Shown in pieces: positions 53,754-63,195 of a stretch of DNA of 64,000 nt. Location: positions 372,001 to 436,000 of the forward strand of contig JAEWYS010000004.1 in the NCBI GenBank assembly GCA_023458555.1. Direction: 5' to 3'. A program made the position numbers and the translations under genes. The notes under the pieces are model-generated. The model worked only from the letters and a program-made list of their open reading frames with translations, was not told the DNA's origin and did no database searches. Within the stretch, counting starts at the first letter, position 1. Each line of letters starts with the position of its first letter. Origin of the DNA: Bacteroidota bacterium. Lineage in GTDB: Bacteria > Bacteroidota > Bacteroidia > Cytophagales > Cytophagaceae.

Positions 53754-56015
53754 ATGATCTCAAAGATTTCTTTTACCATACTTATTTGCCTGGCGGTACT
53801 GGGAGCCTGTACCAATACATCCGACAAAGCCACCGGACACACCGGTGACAGCCAGATAGATGACCTTATTGCTTCCATGAGCCTGGAAGAAAAGGTCGGG
53901 CAAATGACCAATCTTACCCTTGCAACTATTGCAGAGGAAAAAGAGCATAAAATCATCCTGGATTCGGCCAAAGCATACGATATCATTGTAAATCATCATA
54001 TCGGATCAATCCAGAATGTAATCAGTCAGGCATATCATCTGAATGAATGGCATGATCTGATAAACCGATTGCAGAAAATGACCCTGGAGCAGACCAGGCA
54101 CAAGATCCCGTTTCTGTATTGCATCGATGCAGTACATGGAGCAAACTATATCTACGGCGCCACCCTGTTTCCTCACAATCTTGGTCTGGGCGCTACCAGA
54201 AATCCGGAGCTGGTTGCCCAATGCGCTGCCATCACTGCTCAGGAAACCAGAGCTGCCGGTATCCGGTACAATTTCTCTCCGGTACTGGATGTGGGGCGTA
54301 ACCAGCAATGGTCGAGATTCGGAGAAACATTCGGAGAAGATGTGTACCTGGTCACCGAGCTGGGACTGGCCTCTATCCGTGGCTATGAAGGTTCCGATCT
54401 CTCATCTCCGGCCTCTGTGGCCTCCTGTATGAAGCATTTTCTGGGATATTCAGTGCCTCAGAACGGAAAGGACCGGGCGCCGGCCTATATTCCTGAAGGA
54501 ATGATGCGCGAATATTTCCTGCCACCGTTTACGGCTGCTGTACAGGCCGGTTCTCAGACCCTTATGGTAAACTCAGGCGAAGTCAACGGTGTACCTGTAC
54601 ACGCATCCCGCTACCTGCTGACCGATATACTGAGAAAAGAGCTGAATTTTGAAGGAATTATCATTACCGACTGGCTGGATATAGTAAAGCTGCATGAAAG
54701 ACACCGGGTAGCAGCTTCACACAAAGAAGCCGTATACCTGGCCGTCAATGCCGGCATCGATATGTGCATCGTTCCGTTTGATCTTTCATTCTACAATGAC
54801 CTGATAGAGCTTGTCAGGGAAAAAAGAATTTCTGAGGACCGGATCAATGCGTCGGTAAAAAGGATACTGCTGCTCAAAAAGAAGCTGGGGCTGTTTGAAA
54901 ACCCTTATATTGAAAAAGAGGCCATTGAAAATTTCGGCAAACCGGAATATAAGGAAGCTGCGCTGCAAGCTGCCAGAGAATCCATTACCCTGCTCAAGAA
55001 CAGCAATGAGCTGCTTCCTCTGAAAAACACTGCCCGGGTGCTGCTTACCGGTCCTTCCGCCAATTCGGCAGCCGCCCTGCACGGGGCCTGGTCATACAGC
55101 TGGCAGGGAGACAACGAGCAATTGTATCCGGAAAACTCATCCACCATAGTACGTTCGTTAGCACCTGAGTTTAAGGTAAATTTTCTGGATTGCGGAGGGT
55201 TTGACAGGCTGAGCTGGAACAGTGCAGAGCTCAGAAAACAGTCGCAAAACAGTGATGTAATCCTTGTTTGTGCCGGCGAGCAGGCATATGCCGAAACCCC
55301 GGGCAATATTAATTCACTGGATTTTGACCCCGGACAGGTAGCACTGATCAGGGAACTGCATCAGACCGGCAAACCGGTCGTATTGATTCTGACCGAAGGA
55401 AGGCCCAGAATACTCAATGAAGTCGAGAAATACTGCGAAGCAATCCTTCTGACATACTGGTCCGGCTCTGAAGGCGCCAATGCCATTGCAGAGATCCTTG
55501 CAGGAAAGACCAATCCTTCCGGAAAGCTGCCTTTTACCTACCCCAGGTATAATGGCACTCTGCTTACCTACGATCATAAATTGCTGGATGAAGCTGTTGA
55601 GATAGTGAAGCCCGAATATGAATATCGCTATGAGTTTAACCCTCAATACCCATTCGGGCATGGCCTGTCGTATACGACCTTTGAGTACAGCGATCTGTCT
55701 GTTTCGCACGATACCATTACCGGAAAAGACACATTGCATGTAAAAGTCACGGTTGCCAACACCGGAAAGGTCAAAGGCAAAGAGGTAATCGAAGTATACA
55801 TACGGGATCAGTATGCCAGTATTACTCCACCCGTAAAACGGTTGAAAAGATTCGAAAAAATAGAGCTTGCTCCGGGAGAAAAGACAACCAGGGAGTTCCA
55901 TATTACCGGAAATGATCTGCGTTTTATCGGGGCAAAAAACAAATGGATCACAGAAGAAGGCGGTTTCGAAATAAAAACGGGCCCTCTGTCCGGAGAGTTT
56001 TATCTGAAAAATTAA
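53754..56015 (+). CDS. bglX: Beta-glucosidase, glycoside hydrolase family 3, lipoprotein
   Basis: This 753-residue enzyme should split beta-linked glucosides in the periplasm or at the outer membrane. The lipobox is FTILICLAVLGAC. The GH3 N-domain has SLEEKVGQMTNLTL, SPVLDVGRNQQWSRFGETFG and KHFLGYS; the nucleophile Asp lies in IIITDWLDI. The GH3 C-domain has AARESITLLKNSNELLPLKN, and a fibronectin III-like domain (VTVANTGKVKGKEVIEVYI) ends it. Length matches BglX. The symbol is given by similarity. No polysaccharide utilisation genes are next to it. Confidence 0.93.
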   Translation: MISKISFTILICLAVLGACTNTSDKATGHTGDSQIDDLIASMSLEEKVGQMTNLTLATIAEEKEHKIILDSAKAYDIIVNHHIGSIQNVISQAYHLNEWHDLINRLQKMTLEQTRHKIPFLYCIDAVHGANYIYGATLFPHNLGLGATRNPELVAQCAAITAQETRAAGIRYNFSPVLDVGRNQQWSRFGETFGEDVYLVTELGLASIRGYEGSDLSSPASVASCMKHFLGYSVPQNGKDRAPAYIPEGMMREYFLPPFTAAVQAGSQTLMVNSGEVNGVPVHASRYLLTDILRKELNFEGIIITDWLDIVKLHERHRVAASHKEAVYLAVNAGIDMCIVPFDLSFYNDLIELVREKRISEDRINASVKRILLLKKKLGLFENPYIEKEAIENFGKPEYKEAALQAARESITLLKNSNELLPLKNTARVLLTGPSANSAAALHGAWSYSWQGDNEQLYPENSSTIVRSLAPEFKVNFLDCGGFDRLSWNSAELRKQSQNSDVILVCAGEQAYAETPGNINSLDFDPGQVALIRELHQTGKPVVLILTEGRPRILNEVEKYCEAILLTYWSGSEGANAIAEILAGKTNPSGKLPFTYPRYNGTLLTYDHKLLDEAVEIVKPEYEYRYEFNPQYPFGHGLSYTTFEYSDLSVSHDTITGKDTLHVKVTVANTGKVKGKEVIEVYIRDQYASITPPVKRLKRFEKIELAPGEKTTREFHITGNDLRFIGAKNKWITEEGGFEIKTGPLSGEFYLKN

Positions 56016-56221
56016 AACACATTTTATTTCTATTGGCAAAGCAGGGAGGGAAGCTGTTAATCTTTCCTCCTGATGCTGATGCCGTTCCGAATCTGAAAAC
56101 AGCATAAGCCTCTGCAACCCTACCAGCCGGTTTCAGCCCCCCATCAATTGATATATCAACTTCAATGCAAGCCTTTGACATGTCATTTAACGGAGCAGCT
56201 TCTTTTTTCTTAGGCAGCATT

Positions 56222-57127
56222 TCAGTCCCGGCGCGTACGTTTGCCCGTAAAGCTAAACTGGCGGGAAATGTTAAAGCCAAAATATATATCACCTTTTTGC
56301 CAGCGACCGGTTGTCTGTCCTACAAAATATTCTTCAATCATTCCCTGCGAATTGGTGGCATGCAGCTGAAAGACGTGTCCGCCAGTCTCTATATCAATTC
56401 CTACTGACAAAGAATTGTAATACCCGTTGTCCCGGATCGGGTCAATACGGTAGATATAATCAAGATTAACCGAAATTCTTTTTGATACTTTTGCTCTTCC
56501 CCCAAAAGCCACGGCATATAAATTATTTTCCCTGTCGGCTGAGACGTAATTATAATGCACCAGAACCGGAGCCACCTGCAAGGAAAGTCCCTGACTGAAT
56601 TTCCGCGCAATCAGCAGCTGATGCGCATACGCCAGACGCGTATAAAAATGATCTTCAATATACTGATTGCCCGTTTTTAGTGTAGTAAGCGACATATTGG
56701 AAAACCAGACAAGAGAAACAGGAATTGTTCTGGCCCCTGTTTGTTGCCTGAGTATCTTTAATTTGAAATAGCCATCATAAACCTTCTGAAAAGAGCTTCG
56801 CCCCACACCAATGTTGATCCGGTCCCAGAGGCCATATTCCAGTCCGAGACGTATAGTAGCCTGGTCAAGTCCCCAGAAATTGTATGCTCCGGAATTGATC
56901 TGTCCAAACCGGTGTGAAATTCTGAAATCAAGATGATTGGCAGGAATAAGCTCTACAGACTGCGTATTGATTATCCGGGTCGACTTGAAGGTAGCCATTG
57001 TAATATCTGACACAGCTTCAGCAGCCGCATCCTCTTCCAGCTCAGACAATAAATCCCCCTGCGCATGTATCGTCAGGGGGACTAAAATCCATAAACCGAT
57101 AATGGAGATTATATTGAATTGTTTCAT
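56222..57127 (-). CDS. DUF5777 family outer-membrane beta-barrel protein
   Basis: This 301-residue protein has a signal peptide (FNIISIIGLWILVPLTIHA) and many amphipathic strands, starting RIINTQSVELIPANHLDFRI and ending with a strand just before the tail. It fits the DUF5777 family, which is often next to YceI and cytochrome c genes as here. The start overlaps the yceI stop by four bases (ATGA). The function is unknown. Confidence 0.82.
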   Translation of the reverse strand: MKQFNIISIIGLWILVPLTIHAQGDLLSELEEDAAAEAVSDITMATFKSTRIINTQSVELIPANHLDFRISHRFGQINSGAYNFWGLDQATIRLGLEYGLWDRINIGVGRSSFQKVYDGYFKLKILRQQTGARTIPVSLVWFSNMSLTTLKTGNQYIEDHFYTRLAYAHQLLIARKFSQGLSLQVAPVLVHYNYVSADRENNLYAVAFGGRAKVSKRISVNLDYIYRIDPIRDNGYYNSLSVGIDIETGGHVFQLHATNSQGMIEEYFVGQTTGRWQKGDIYFGFNISRQFSFTGKRTRRD

Positions 57128-57678
57128 TTTTTCGGACTAAAAATCAGATCGAGGGTGACATCTACTTTCTCTGCGATATTTTTATACATAAGCTTGGGAA
57201 TCGTAATCTGATGATCGGCCAGCGCCACTGCAAAAGCAGAAGCAACCTGGATAGAACCGTCACTATTGTATTTGATCTGCACAGGAATAACCCTTTTAAC
57301 AGTAACGCCATGAATAGTCAGCTCTCCTTCCACATCCATACGCTGGGCTGTGCCTTGCTGCACCACACAAGAGTCCAGCAGCTTGCCCTTAAAAGATGCA
57401 TTGGGATACTTGTCTGACTCCATATAGTTCTCATTGAAATGCTCCTGCATAAGTCCGTTTTCGAATTTAAAGGACTTGACAGGAATCAGCACAGCCACTT
57501 CTCCGGTCCCGGTATTCAGCAGTGAAGTAATTTTATCAGAAGCTGCCTCAATATTTTCCAGAGGCGCTTTTGAAAAAAAGCCTGCAGTTCCTTTGCTGCA
57601 TTTATACATAATAGTCTGGGCTGTCAGAGCCGGACATATCAGCAAACTTACCAGGAAGACCAGAAGCGCTTTTTTCAT
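57124..57678 (-). CDS. YceI family lipid-binding-like protein
   Basis: This 184-residue exported protein (signal LLVFLVSLLICPALTA) has a YceI lipocalin-like barrel. Stretches that fit are VLIPVKSFKFENGLM, SDKYPNASFKGKL and VEGELTIHGVTVKRVIPVQI. YceI proteins bind isoprenoids or other long amphiphiles. It is translationally coupled to the DUF5777 gene and 8 bp after the cytochrome gene. Confidence 0.9.
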   Translation of the reverse strand: MKKALLVFLVSLLICPALTAQTIMYKCSKGTAGFFSKAPLENIEAASDKITSLLNTGTGEVAVLIPVKSFKFENGLMQEHFNENYMESDKYPNASFKGKLLDSCVVQQGTAQRMDVEGELTIHGVTVKRVIPVQIKYNSDGSIQVASAFAVALADHQITIPKLMYKNIAEKVDVTLDLIFSPKK

Positions 57679-57686
57679 AAATGCAA

Positions 57687-58061
57687 TTAATTGTTGGGAG
57701 TTCCTGCGTCAATCCACGCTTTGATTTTTGCTATATCACAATCGGAAAGCTTCTTTCCGTTGTACGGCATAGGCACATATCCTCCCTGATGGGCTACCGA
57801 TCCGTACAAAGCTCCCCGCCTTGCCACCGCAGCCACTTTATCATGGGTACTCAGATCTACATTACCGCTTGCCATTCCGGAGTCATGGCAGCTAAGACAA
57901 TTGTTTGCCAGTATAGGCTGTATTGTAGCAGAGTAGGACACTGCATCGGTAGCACATACTCCCTGCGGAGTTACCGGGCCGACATTATCCTCCTCCTTCT
58001 CATTTTTACAGGCACTCAGACATATACCAATAGTGATGGCAAATAGAAATGCATTTTTCAT
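57687..58061 (-). CDS. Cytochrome c family lipoprotein
   Basis: This 124-residue protein starts at ATG 58061 (lipobox FAITIGICLSAC); a longer start is less likely. One heme-binding CXXCH is present as NCLSCH, with ATIQPILANNC before it and a possible axial Met in GGYVPMPYNGKKLSD. The end IKAWIDAGTPNN is typical of small c-type cytochromes that sit ahead of YceI/DUF5777 genes in Bacteroidota. It may pass electrons in a periplasmic chain. Confidence 0.88.
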   Translation of the reverse strand: MKNAFLFAITIGICLSACKNEKEEDNVGPVTPQGVCATDAVSYSATIQPILANNCLSCHDSGMASGNVDLSTHDKVAAVARRGALYGSVAHQGGYVPMPYNGKKLSDCDIAKIKAWIDAGTPNN

Positions 58062-58389
58062 AGCTCGTTTTACCTTAATGATTAAGCACCATCGATCCTT
58101 TAAGATCATCGACAGTGTTAAAGAAACAAGCCTTTATAGCAATTGTTTGAGACTTGTTAAAAAAAATGTTTAAACACCATAAAAACCTCTTTCTGCAAAC
58201 TTCCCGACATAATCCAAGACAGAGTACTGATATTCAAAACGAAGAATATATATTTATACGCATAACGGTCGAAAGTAACCAGTAGAAATCAGGCATTGGC
58301 TGACAGATAACAAGCATTCCCGCCAGTCACAACAGGCACAGCAAAGAGCACTTCGGCGACTGCAATTACGTACAAGAGAAGCCGTATCC
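58062..58389. other. Intergenic stretch with no recognised gene
   Basis: This 328-bp stretch lies upstream of the cytochrome gene and downstream of crcB. It is AT-rich near 58130-58190 and should hold the promoter of the cytochrome/YceI/DUF5777 group. I see no RNA gene or convincing promoter box. Confidence 0.5.
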
Positions 58390-58755
58390 TCACCGACTCA
58401 GGAACAAGCCCAGAAAAGTAAAAGGAACCGACAGCAAAATGCTGCCTGTCAGGTATAGCATAGCCAAAGCAGGCTGATTGCTGCGTATCAGATTTACACT
58501 CTCAAGAGAATACGATGAGAATGTGGTAAATCCGCCAATAACACCCGTCATCAGAAAAAATCGCCATTCCGGACCAAAGGAAAATTTAGACGCCAGGCCA
58601 AATATAATACCAATCAAAAAGCTTCCGACGATATTCACAAGCAGCGTTCCCATCGGAAATTCCGATAAAATACGATCCTGAACATACTGGGTAAGCAGGT
58701 ATCGGAATATACCTCCCAAAAAGCTCCCGAGTCCGACAAGAAGGATTATACGCAT
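58390..58755 (-). CDS. crcB: Fluoride channel CrcB/Fluc
   Basis: This 121-residue protein with four membrane segments exports fluoride as a dimer. Family motifs are GSFLGGIFRYLLTQYV, GTLLVNIVGSFLIGIIFG and GVIGGFTTFSSYSLE (the TTFSS stretch lines the pore). No fluoride riboswitch was seen upstream; a methyltransferase gene lies 12 bp before it. Confidence 0.95.
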   Translation of the reverse strand: MRIILLVGLGSFLGGIFRYLLTQYVQDRILSEFPMGTLLVNIVGSFLIGIIFGLASKFSFGPEWRFFLMTGVIGGFTTFSSYSLESVNLIRSNQPALAMLYLTGSILLSVPFTFLGLFLSR

Positions 58756-58767
58756 TTCACATCCGTT

Positions 58768-59535
58768 TTAAACCAGTCTGGTACATTTATAAATAAGCTC
58801 TCTTTGTCCGTCGCCTAAAGAGAATCTTTGCCGATCACTGGAAGAAAATTTTTCTCTGTAATCTATTACTTCAATAACAACATTCTGTCTTTTAAGCCTG
58901 TCTATAAAATCCAGTGCATGCAGCCGCTCCAAATCTGCTTCTCCATATAATTCCAGACGCTGCCGGGGAGTAACCACAGAGTCATCTTCCAGCGTTTTAT
59001 CGGCTTGCCTGTCTATCAACGTAAGTATAAAAGCAGTCCCCTTTACTTTTAATACCCTGAACAATTCATCAATCGCCTTTTTCTCATCTTTGATATGCCC
59101 CAGCACATGAGAGCATATTACGTAATCAAATGACTGATCATTATAAGGTATTGATGTGATATCTGCCACATATCTTGCCAGATCCGGATCAATATCCACG
59201 TCGATATAATGCGGATTTTTTATAAATTGTTCCCGGAGAAAGCTCTCCGGAGATACATGCAGAACCGACGGTGCTGCCCCAAAAACAGAGGTTTCATTTT
59301 TCAGATAGGTATACAGCAAACGTCCTCTTTCCAGCGAGCCGCAATTGGGACATTCCGCATTGGGCCGTACTACAAGCCCATTGCCTTTGGGAAGAAATTT
59401 TCTGAACGAACGCCCGCAACATACGCAGTGAACCTGTTTGCCATACAATAAATATCCATATAGTTTTTTGGATATATTCAGTGCGGCAATACGGTATCTG
59501 AACGGAACAAGCTTTTTATATATTCTTTTAATCAT
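58768..59535 (-). CDS. Class I SAM-dependent methyltransferase with zinc ribbon
   Basis: This protein has about 255 residues from ATG 59535. A Cys-rich N-terminal part (CVCCGRSFRKF and CPNCGSLERGRLLY) looks like a zinc ribbon. The SAM domain follows, with YIDVDIDPDLARYVADIT, DYVICSHVLGHIKDEKKA and a final strand region. Proteins like this often act in surface polysaccharide or glycosyl transfer clusters, but the substrate cannot be told here. Confidence 0.82.
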   Translation of the reverse strand: MIKRIYKKLVPFRYRIAALNISKKLYGYLLYGKQVHCVCCGRSFRKFLPKGNGLVVRPNAECPNCGSLERGRLLYTYLKNETSVFGAAPSVLHVSPESFLREQFIKNPHYIDVDIDPDLARYVADITSIPYNDQSFDYVICSHVLGHIKDEKKAIDELFRVLKVKGTAFILTLIDRQADKTLEDDSVVTPRQRLELYGEADLERLHALDFIDRLKRQNVVIEVIDYREKFSSSDRQRFSLGDGQRELIYKCTRLV

Positions 59536-59571
59536 TGTTTTCAATGTGCCACTAATTCTATATCAGGATTA

Positions 59572-60426
59572 TTATCCAAATTTTCTCCCTGTCACAAAAC
59601 GATCCCTGCCTGACAGGTCCTTCTGTATTCGGATCTCGTCAAAAGCAAACTCCTGAAGTAATCTCTGCATTTCCACGCCGAAACGCTCATTGATCTCAAA
59701 ATAGACAAATCCGTGATGAATAAGATGCTTCCGGGAAAATTCAAGAATTTTACGGTAAAAAAACAAAGAATCATATTCCGGAGCGTACAAAGCGAGCTCA
59801 GGCTCATAATCCAGTACATTGCGCTGCATCTGCTCCTGTTCTGATACCTCCACGTACGGCGGATTGCTGACAATTAGATCAAACACCCCTTCAAATGAAA
59901 TATGTTTGCTGATATCGTGAAGGCGGAAATCAATTTTACAATTATTGAGCACTGCATTTGCCACAGCTATTTCAAGCGCACTTTCCGACACATCAAATGC
60001 AGTAATACTTGCTTGAGGAAGATTGGACGCCAGGCTGATTGCTATGCATCCGGAACCTGTACCTATATCCAGTATTGCCGGCGCCAGAACTATTTTTTTT
60101 CCCTGAAAATCTTTCAGAATCAGATGAACCAGCTCCTCGGTTTCAGGCCTTGGAATCAGCACGGACGAGCTTACACAGAATGGCAACCCGTAAAAGTATG
60201 TTTTTCCCAGAATGTATTGTACAGGTTCATACCGGTTAATCCGGTCCAGAAAATCCCTGAGATCTTCGGGATCAAAATCAACAATTCTATCTGTGAGAAT
60301 ATCTGTTCTGCTCAGCTTATAACGCTCTTCCAGATACAGCATTCCGATTGATTGCCTTTCGCGGTCATTGTATACGCAAATCCCCCTCACAATTTCCTGA
60401 AGCAACTTTCCGGACGCTATATTCAT
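59572..60426 (-). CDS. prmC: Release factor glutamine methyltransferase
   Basis: This enzyme methylates the GGQ Gln of peptide chain release factors. ATG 60426 gives 284 residues, the normal length. Motif I is ILDIGTGSGCIAISLA, the catalytic NPPY is in VSNPPYVEVSE, and the N-terminal helical domain has YILGKTYFYGLPFCVSSSVL followed by IPRPETEELV. It lies 36 bp after the methyltransferase start region on the same strand. Confidence 0.95.
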   Translation of the reverse strand: MNIASGKLLQEIVRGICVYNDRERQSIGMLYLEERYKLSRTDILTDRIVDFDPEDLRDFLDRINRYEPVQYILGKTYFYGLPFCVSSSVLIPRPETEELVHLILKDFQGKKIVLAPAILDIGTGSGCIAISLASNLPQASITAFDVSESALEIAVANAVLNNCKIDFRLHDISKHISFEGVFDLIVSNPPYVEVSEQEQMQRNVLDYEPELALYAPEYDSLFFYRKILEFSRKHLIHHGFVYFEINERFGVEMQRLLQEFAFDEIRIQKDLSGRDRFVTGRKFG

Positions 60427-60504
60427 ATTCACCTTTAACAATCGATCATAATTACAAAACCAGATCTGTCCGATCCCTTCTCGGCAGTCCGGATCAAACG
60501 ACAA

Positions 60505-60568
60505 GTATACCTAAAAAATAGTAAAACGAGGGCGATAATTCTCCCGTTTCTTTCGGGATAAGGTATAC
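60505..60568. repeat. Inverted repeat upstream of prmC
   Basis: Arms GTATACCT (60505-60512) and AGGTATAC (60561-60568) are perfect inverted copies. An inner CCCG/CGGG pair (60543-60557) could form a second small stem. It lies between the ABC permease stop and the prmC start and might be an operator or a weak terminator. Confidence 0.35.
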
Positions 60569-60584
60569 TACCGCCTCAGGTTTC

Positions 60585-61619
60585 TTAATACCATTTAAAG
60601 TTTTTCAGTCCGGCTATGCTGCATACCAGCCCGACACAGACAAGCAATAAAACAGGGAAAAGTGTATTGCCTGTCCCGGCGCCCTCATTGACAATGGCCC
60701 GGAAAGCATCTGCCAGCACTGTGAGCGGAAGATACTGTATCACCGCCTGTGCCCATTCGGGAAAGTTATGATAGCTGAAGAAAATACCCGACAATATGGT
60801 CATTGGAAGCAAAACAGCATTAATCAGCCCGTTGCCCACCTGAGAGTTCTGAGTTCTCGAAGCAACAAGCAAAGCAATGCCGCTAAAACAGATAACACCG
60901 GCAAGCAGCAGAATCAGAAAAGCCAGCCATGATCCCTGAATGACCAGTCCGAATGAGATCCATGCAAAGAACAGCAATATGAGCGTCTCCAGAAAACAGA
61001 TCGCTATCCTGAACAGTGCATGGGAAACAAAGAAGTCGGTCTTACGCATGGGGGTAGCCACCATACGGCGAAGCAGCTTCTTCATACGAAACTCTATCAG
61101 ATTATACCCCAGTCCCCAGAGACATGAATTCATAATTCCCAATGCAATCAGTCCGGGAATCAGGAAGTCAATATAACGATTGCCCGGGGCCGTAACGGCT
61201 CTCATCTGCATATTCCCCGCATTACCGGCCAGAATCCGCTCAAGTAAGAGGTGATGGCTCAGAGCTTCCTTATTGACGGGGTCGTAATGATATACATAGC
61301 CCCCCTGCTCCCGGGTAATATAAAGGCTGATGATCCCTTTTTTCATCGCACGCAGCGCTTCTTCCTCACTGGCCGATTTAAAGTCAATAACAGTAGCAGA
61401 CGGGAGTCCCTCAATCTGGAATCTGCGTTCGGTAATGGTATCTTTATCAAGCTGGCCCACCACATATACAGTAGCTTTAATACCACTCTTTTCACTAAAA
61501 GCCAACCCCAGTACCCAGGCCATCAGCACAGGAAAAAGAACAGCCCAGAAGACAACTCCCGGCTCTCTGAAAAAAGATCGCACATGAACTTTTATCAGTT
61601 CGATTATAGCATTATTCAT
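60585..61619 (-). CDS. ABC-2 type transporter permease
   Basis: This protein has 344 residues from ATG 61619. It has an N-terminal membrane segment (VFWAVLFPVLMAWVLGLAFS), a large external domain and about five more segments near the C-terminus (LAFLILLLAGVICFSGIALL, then LLPMTILSGIFFSYHNFPEW). It forms an exporter with the ATPase encoded just upstream, which it overlaps by 8 bp. The substrate is unknown. Confidence 0.9.
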   Translation of the reverse strand: MNNAIIELIKVHVRSFFREPGVVFWAVLFPVLMAWVLGLAFSEKSGIKATVYVVGQLDKDTITERRFQIEGLPSATVIDFKSASEEEALRAMKKGIISLYITREQGGYVYHYDPVNKEALSHHLLLERILAGNAGNMQMRAVTAPGNRYIDFLIPGLIALGIMNSCLWGLGYNLIEFRMKKLLRRMVATPMRKTDFFVSHALFRIAICFLETLILLFFAWISFGLVIQGSWLAFLILLLAGVICFSGIALLVASRTQNSQVGNGLINAVLLPMTILSGIFFSYHNFPEWAQAVIQYLPLTVLADAFRAIVNEGAGTGNTLFPVLLLVCVGLVCSIAGLKNFKWY

Positions 61620-62535
61620 AAAGATTTCTTCCGGTAAGAGCGATAAACAAATCATCCAGTGTCATTTTACGACACTCGAGCTCCAGCAATTCGAGATGGC
61701 TGTCAGCTATCTGTCGCATAAAAGCAGGAACAGCCAGCGCCAGATTCTCTACCCAGATCATTCCCCTGCATTCTTCATCCTTCCACACCAGCTTGTTAAA
61801 TCCGGGCAGCTGCTTCATATCCGGCACTTCTTTTTCCCGGACAGAAAATTCAATCACATCTCCTTCACCATATCGGCTTATCAGCTCACTCAGGGAACCT
61901 TCGGCAATAAACCGGCCTCTGTCCATAATCAGTATGCGTTCGCAAAGCACCTGTGCTTCCTCCATATAGTGAGTGGTCAGGATCATGGTGGTGCCCCGCT
62001 GTTTCAATTCCTGAAGAATAGTCCAGATCTCCCGGCGCGAGGTCGGGTCAAGTCCGGTTGTAGGCTCATCCAGCAATATTATTTTGGGATTATTCAGGAG
62101 AGCGATACCTAATGCAAGCCGCTGGCGTTGCCCGCCGGAAAGATTGCTGACATAGGCATTTTTCTTTTCCGTCAGGTTGACAAGCTCCAGTACTTCATCC
62201 ACCCGCTTAGCCGAAAGCTTGTAAAATGAAGCAAACAAACGGGCAGTTTCCCCTACCCTGAGCTTGTCGATAAACTTTGTCTCCTGAAGTGACAAGCCTA
62301 TCTCGGCATGCAAAGCCGCAGAATCTCGTTTCCAGGTTTTACCCAGCAGGACAATCTCTCCCTGATCCGGGGTCTGTATACCCTCAATCATTTCAATAAG
62401 AGTCGTCTTGCCGGCCCCGTTGGGTCCCAGTAAAGCAACGTACTCTCCCTGCCGGATCTGAAGATCGATTCCCTTTACAGCCTGCAGGTCTCCGAATGAT
62501 TTTATAACACCTTTAAGTTGAATCGCCGGTTCCAA
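61612..62535 (-). CDS. ABC transporter ATP-binding protein
   Basis: This 307-residue ATPase powers the ABC-2 permease that follows. Walker A is LLGPNGAGKTTL, the signature is LSGGQRQRLALG, Walker B is IILLDEPTTGLDP and the switch is ILTTHYMEEA. A C-terminal domain of about 80 residues follows, as in ABC-2 drug/lipid exporters. The start appears to be TTG at 62535, as no ATG fits. Confidence 0.93.
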   Translation of the reverse strand: MEPAIQLKGVIKSFGDLQAVKGIDLQIRQGEYVALLGPNGAGKTTLIEMIEGIQTPDQGEIVLLGKTWKRDSAALHAEIGLSLQETKFIDKLRVGETARLFASFYKLSAKRVDEVLELVNLTEKKNAYVSNLSGGQRQRLALGIALLNNPKIILLDEPTTGLDPTSRREIWTILQELKQRGTTMILTTHYMEEAQVLCERILIMDRGRFIAEGSLSELISRYGEGDVIEFSVREKEVPDMKQLPGFNKLVWKDEECRGMIWVENLALAVPAFMRQIADSHLELLELECRKMTLDDLFIALTGRNLYE

Positions 62536-62790
62536 CGTATTTCAAGTTTAATTTACGAAGGGGAAAGGTATGAAAAAATCAGAAAATATCGGAACTGTAA
62601 TGAAAAATAGGTTTAGGCGCCTGCTCTCACCATATATTGCTATACATATTAAAAGAAAAAAGTTTAAAGCTTAAGGCTCAAAGATTGCAGCATGGCAGCC
62701 AGTGAAGATTATTTGTGTTTTCATGTCTTCTTAAATTGCAAGCATACGGACAGAGCAGCTCTGGCGCTACTCGTTTGACTTACCTATTCT

Positions 62791-63096
62791 TTAGTGATGT
62801 TCTGAACATTTTCCCTGACGGTATTCCAATACTCCCGCTGCCTTGGCCTGACATTCATTGCTATAGGTCTTGCCATTGCATCCGCAAACCGGGTCAAGCT
62901 CTTCTATACAGCGGGCCTGGGGGTTAATCTGCGTGCTGTCAAAGCATTTACCATCAAATTTCTCCGGATTATTAAGTATGTATTGTACATCAGCCACACT
63001 ATCGTTCCGGGTCTTTCCCGGCTCTGTATCCCTGTTGTCCCATCCGCAGGATGCACAAATCCCTAAACCGGCCACGATAAAAATTATTTTTTTCAT
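62791..63096 (-). CDS. Kazal-domain lipoprotein
   Basis: This 101-residue protein has a lipobox (IIFIVAGLGICASC) and a C-terminal Kazal-type fold with its six Cys residues: CIEELDPVCGCNGKTYSNEC and a final GKC. Kazal domains inhibit serine proteases, so it may protect the cell from its own or foreign proteases. ATG 63096 is chosen because it starts the signal; longer starts give a polar leader. It diverges from the next gene. The 255 bp after its stop, up to the ABC gene, hold nothing obvious. Confidence 0.85.
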   Translation of the reverse strand: MKKIIFIVAGLGICASCGWDNRDTEPGKTRNDSVADVQYILNNPEKFDGKCFDSTQINPQARCIEELDPVCGCNGKTYSNECQAKAAGVLEYRQGKCSEHH

Positions 63097-63195
63097 ACAG
63101 CAGATATAAAAGTCAATAAAATTACCCGTTAGCTCTATAAAATGTTTAGGAAAACCTGTCTTTCCGGTTTTCCGTTCATTTACTAAACGTTTACT

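Noticed and set aside
56041..56075. Hairpin between bglX and the DUF5777 gene as a terminator
   Set aside because: The arms (CAGGGAGGGAAG against CTTTCCTCCTG) pair with a bulge and there is no T run, so support is weak.
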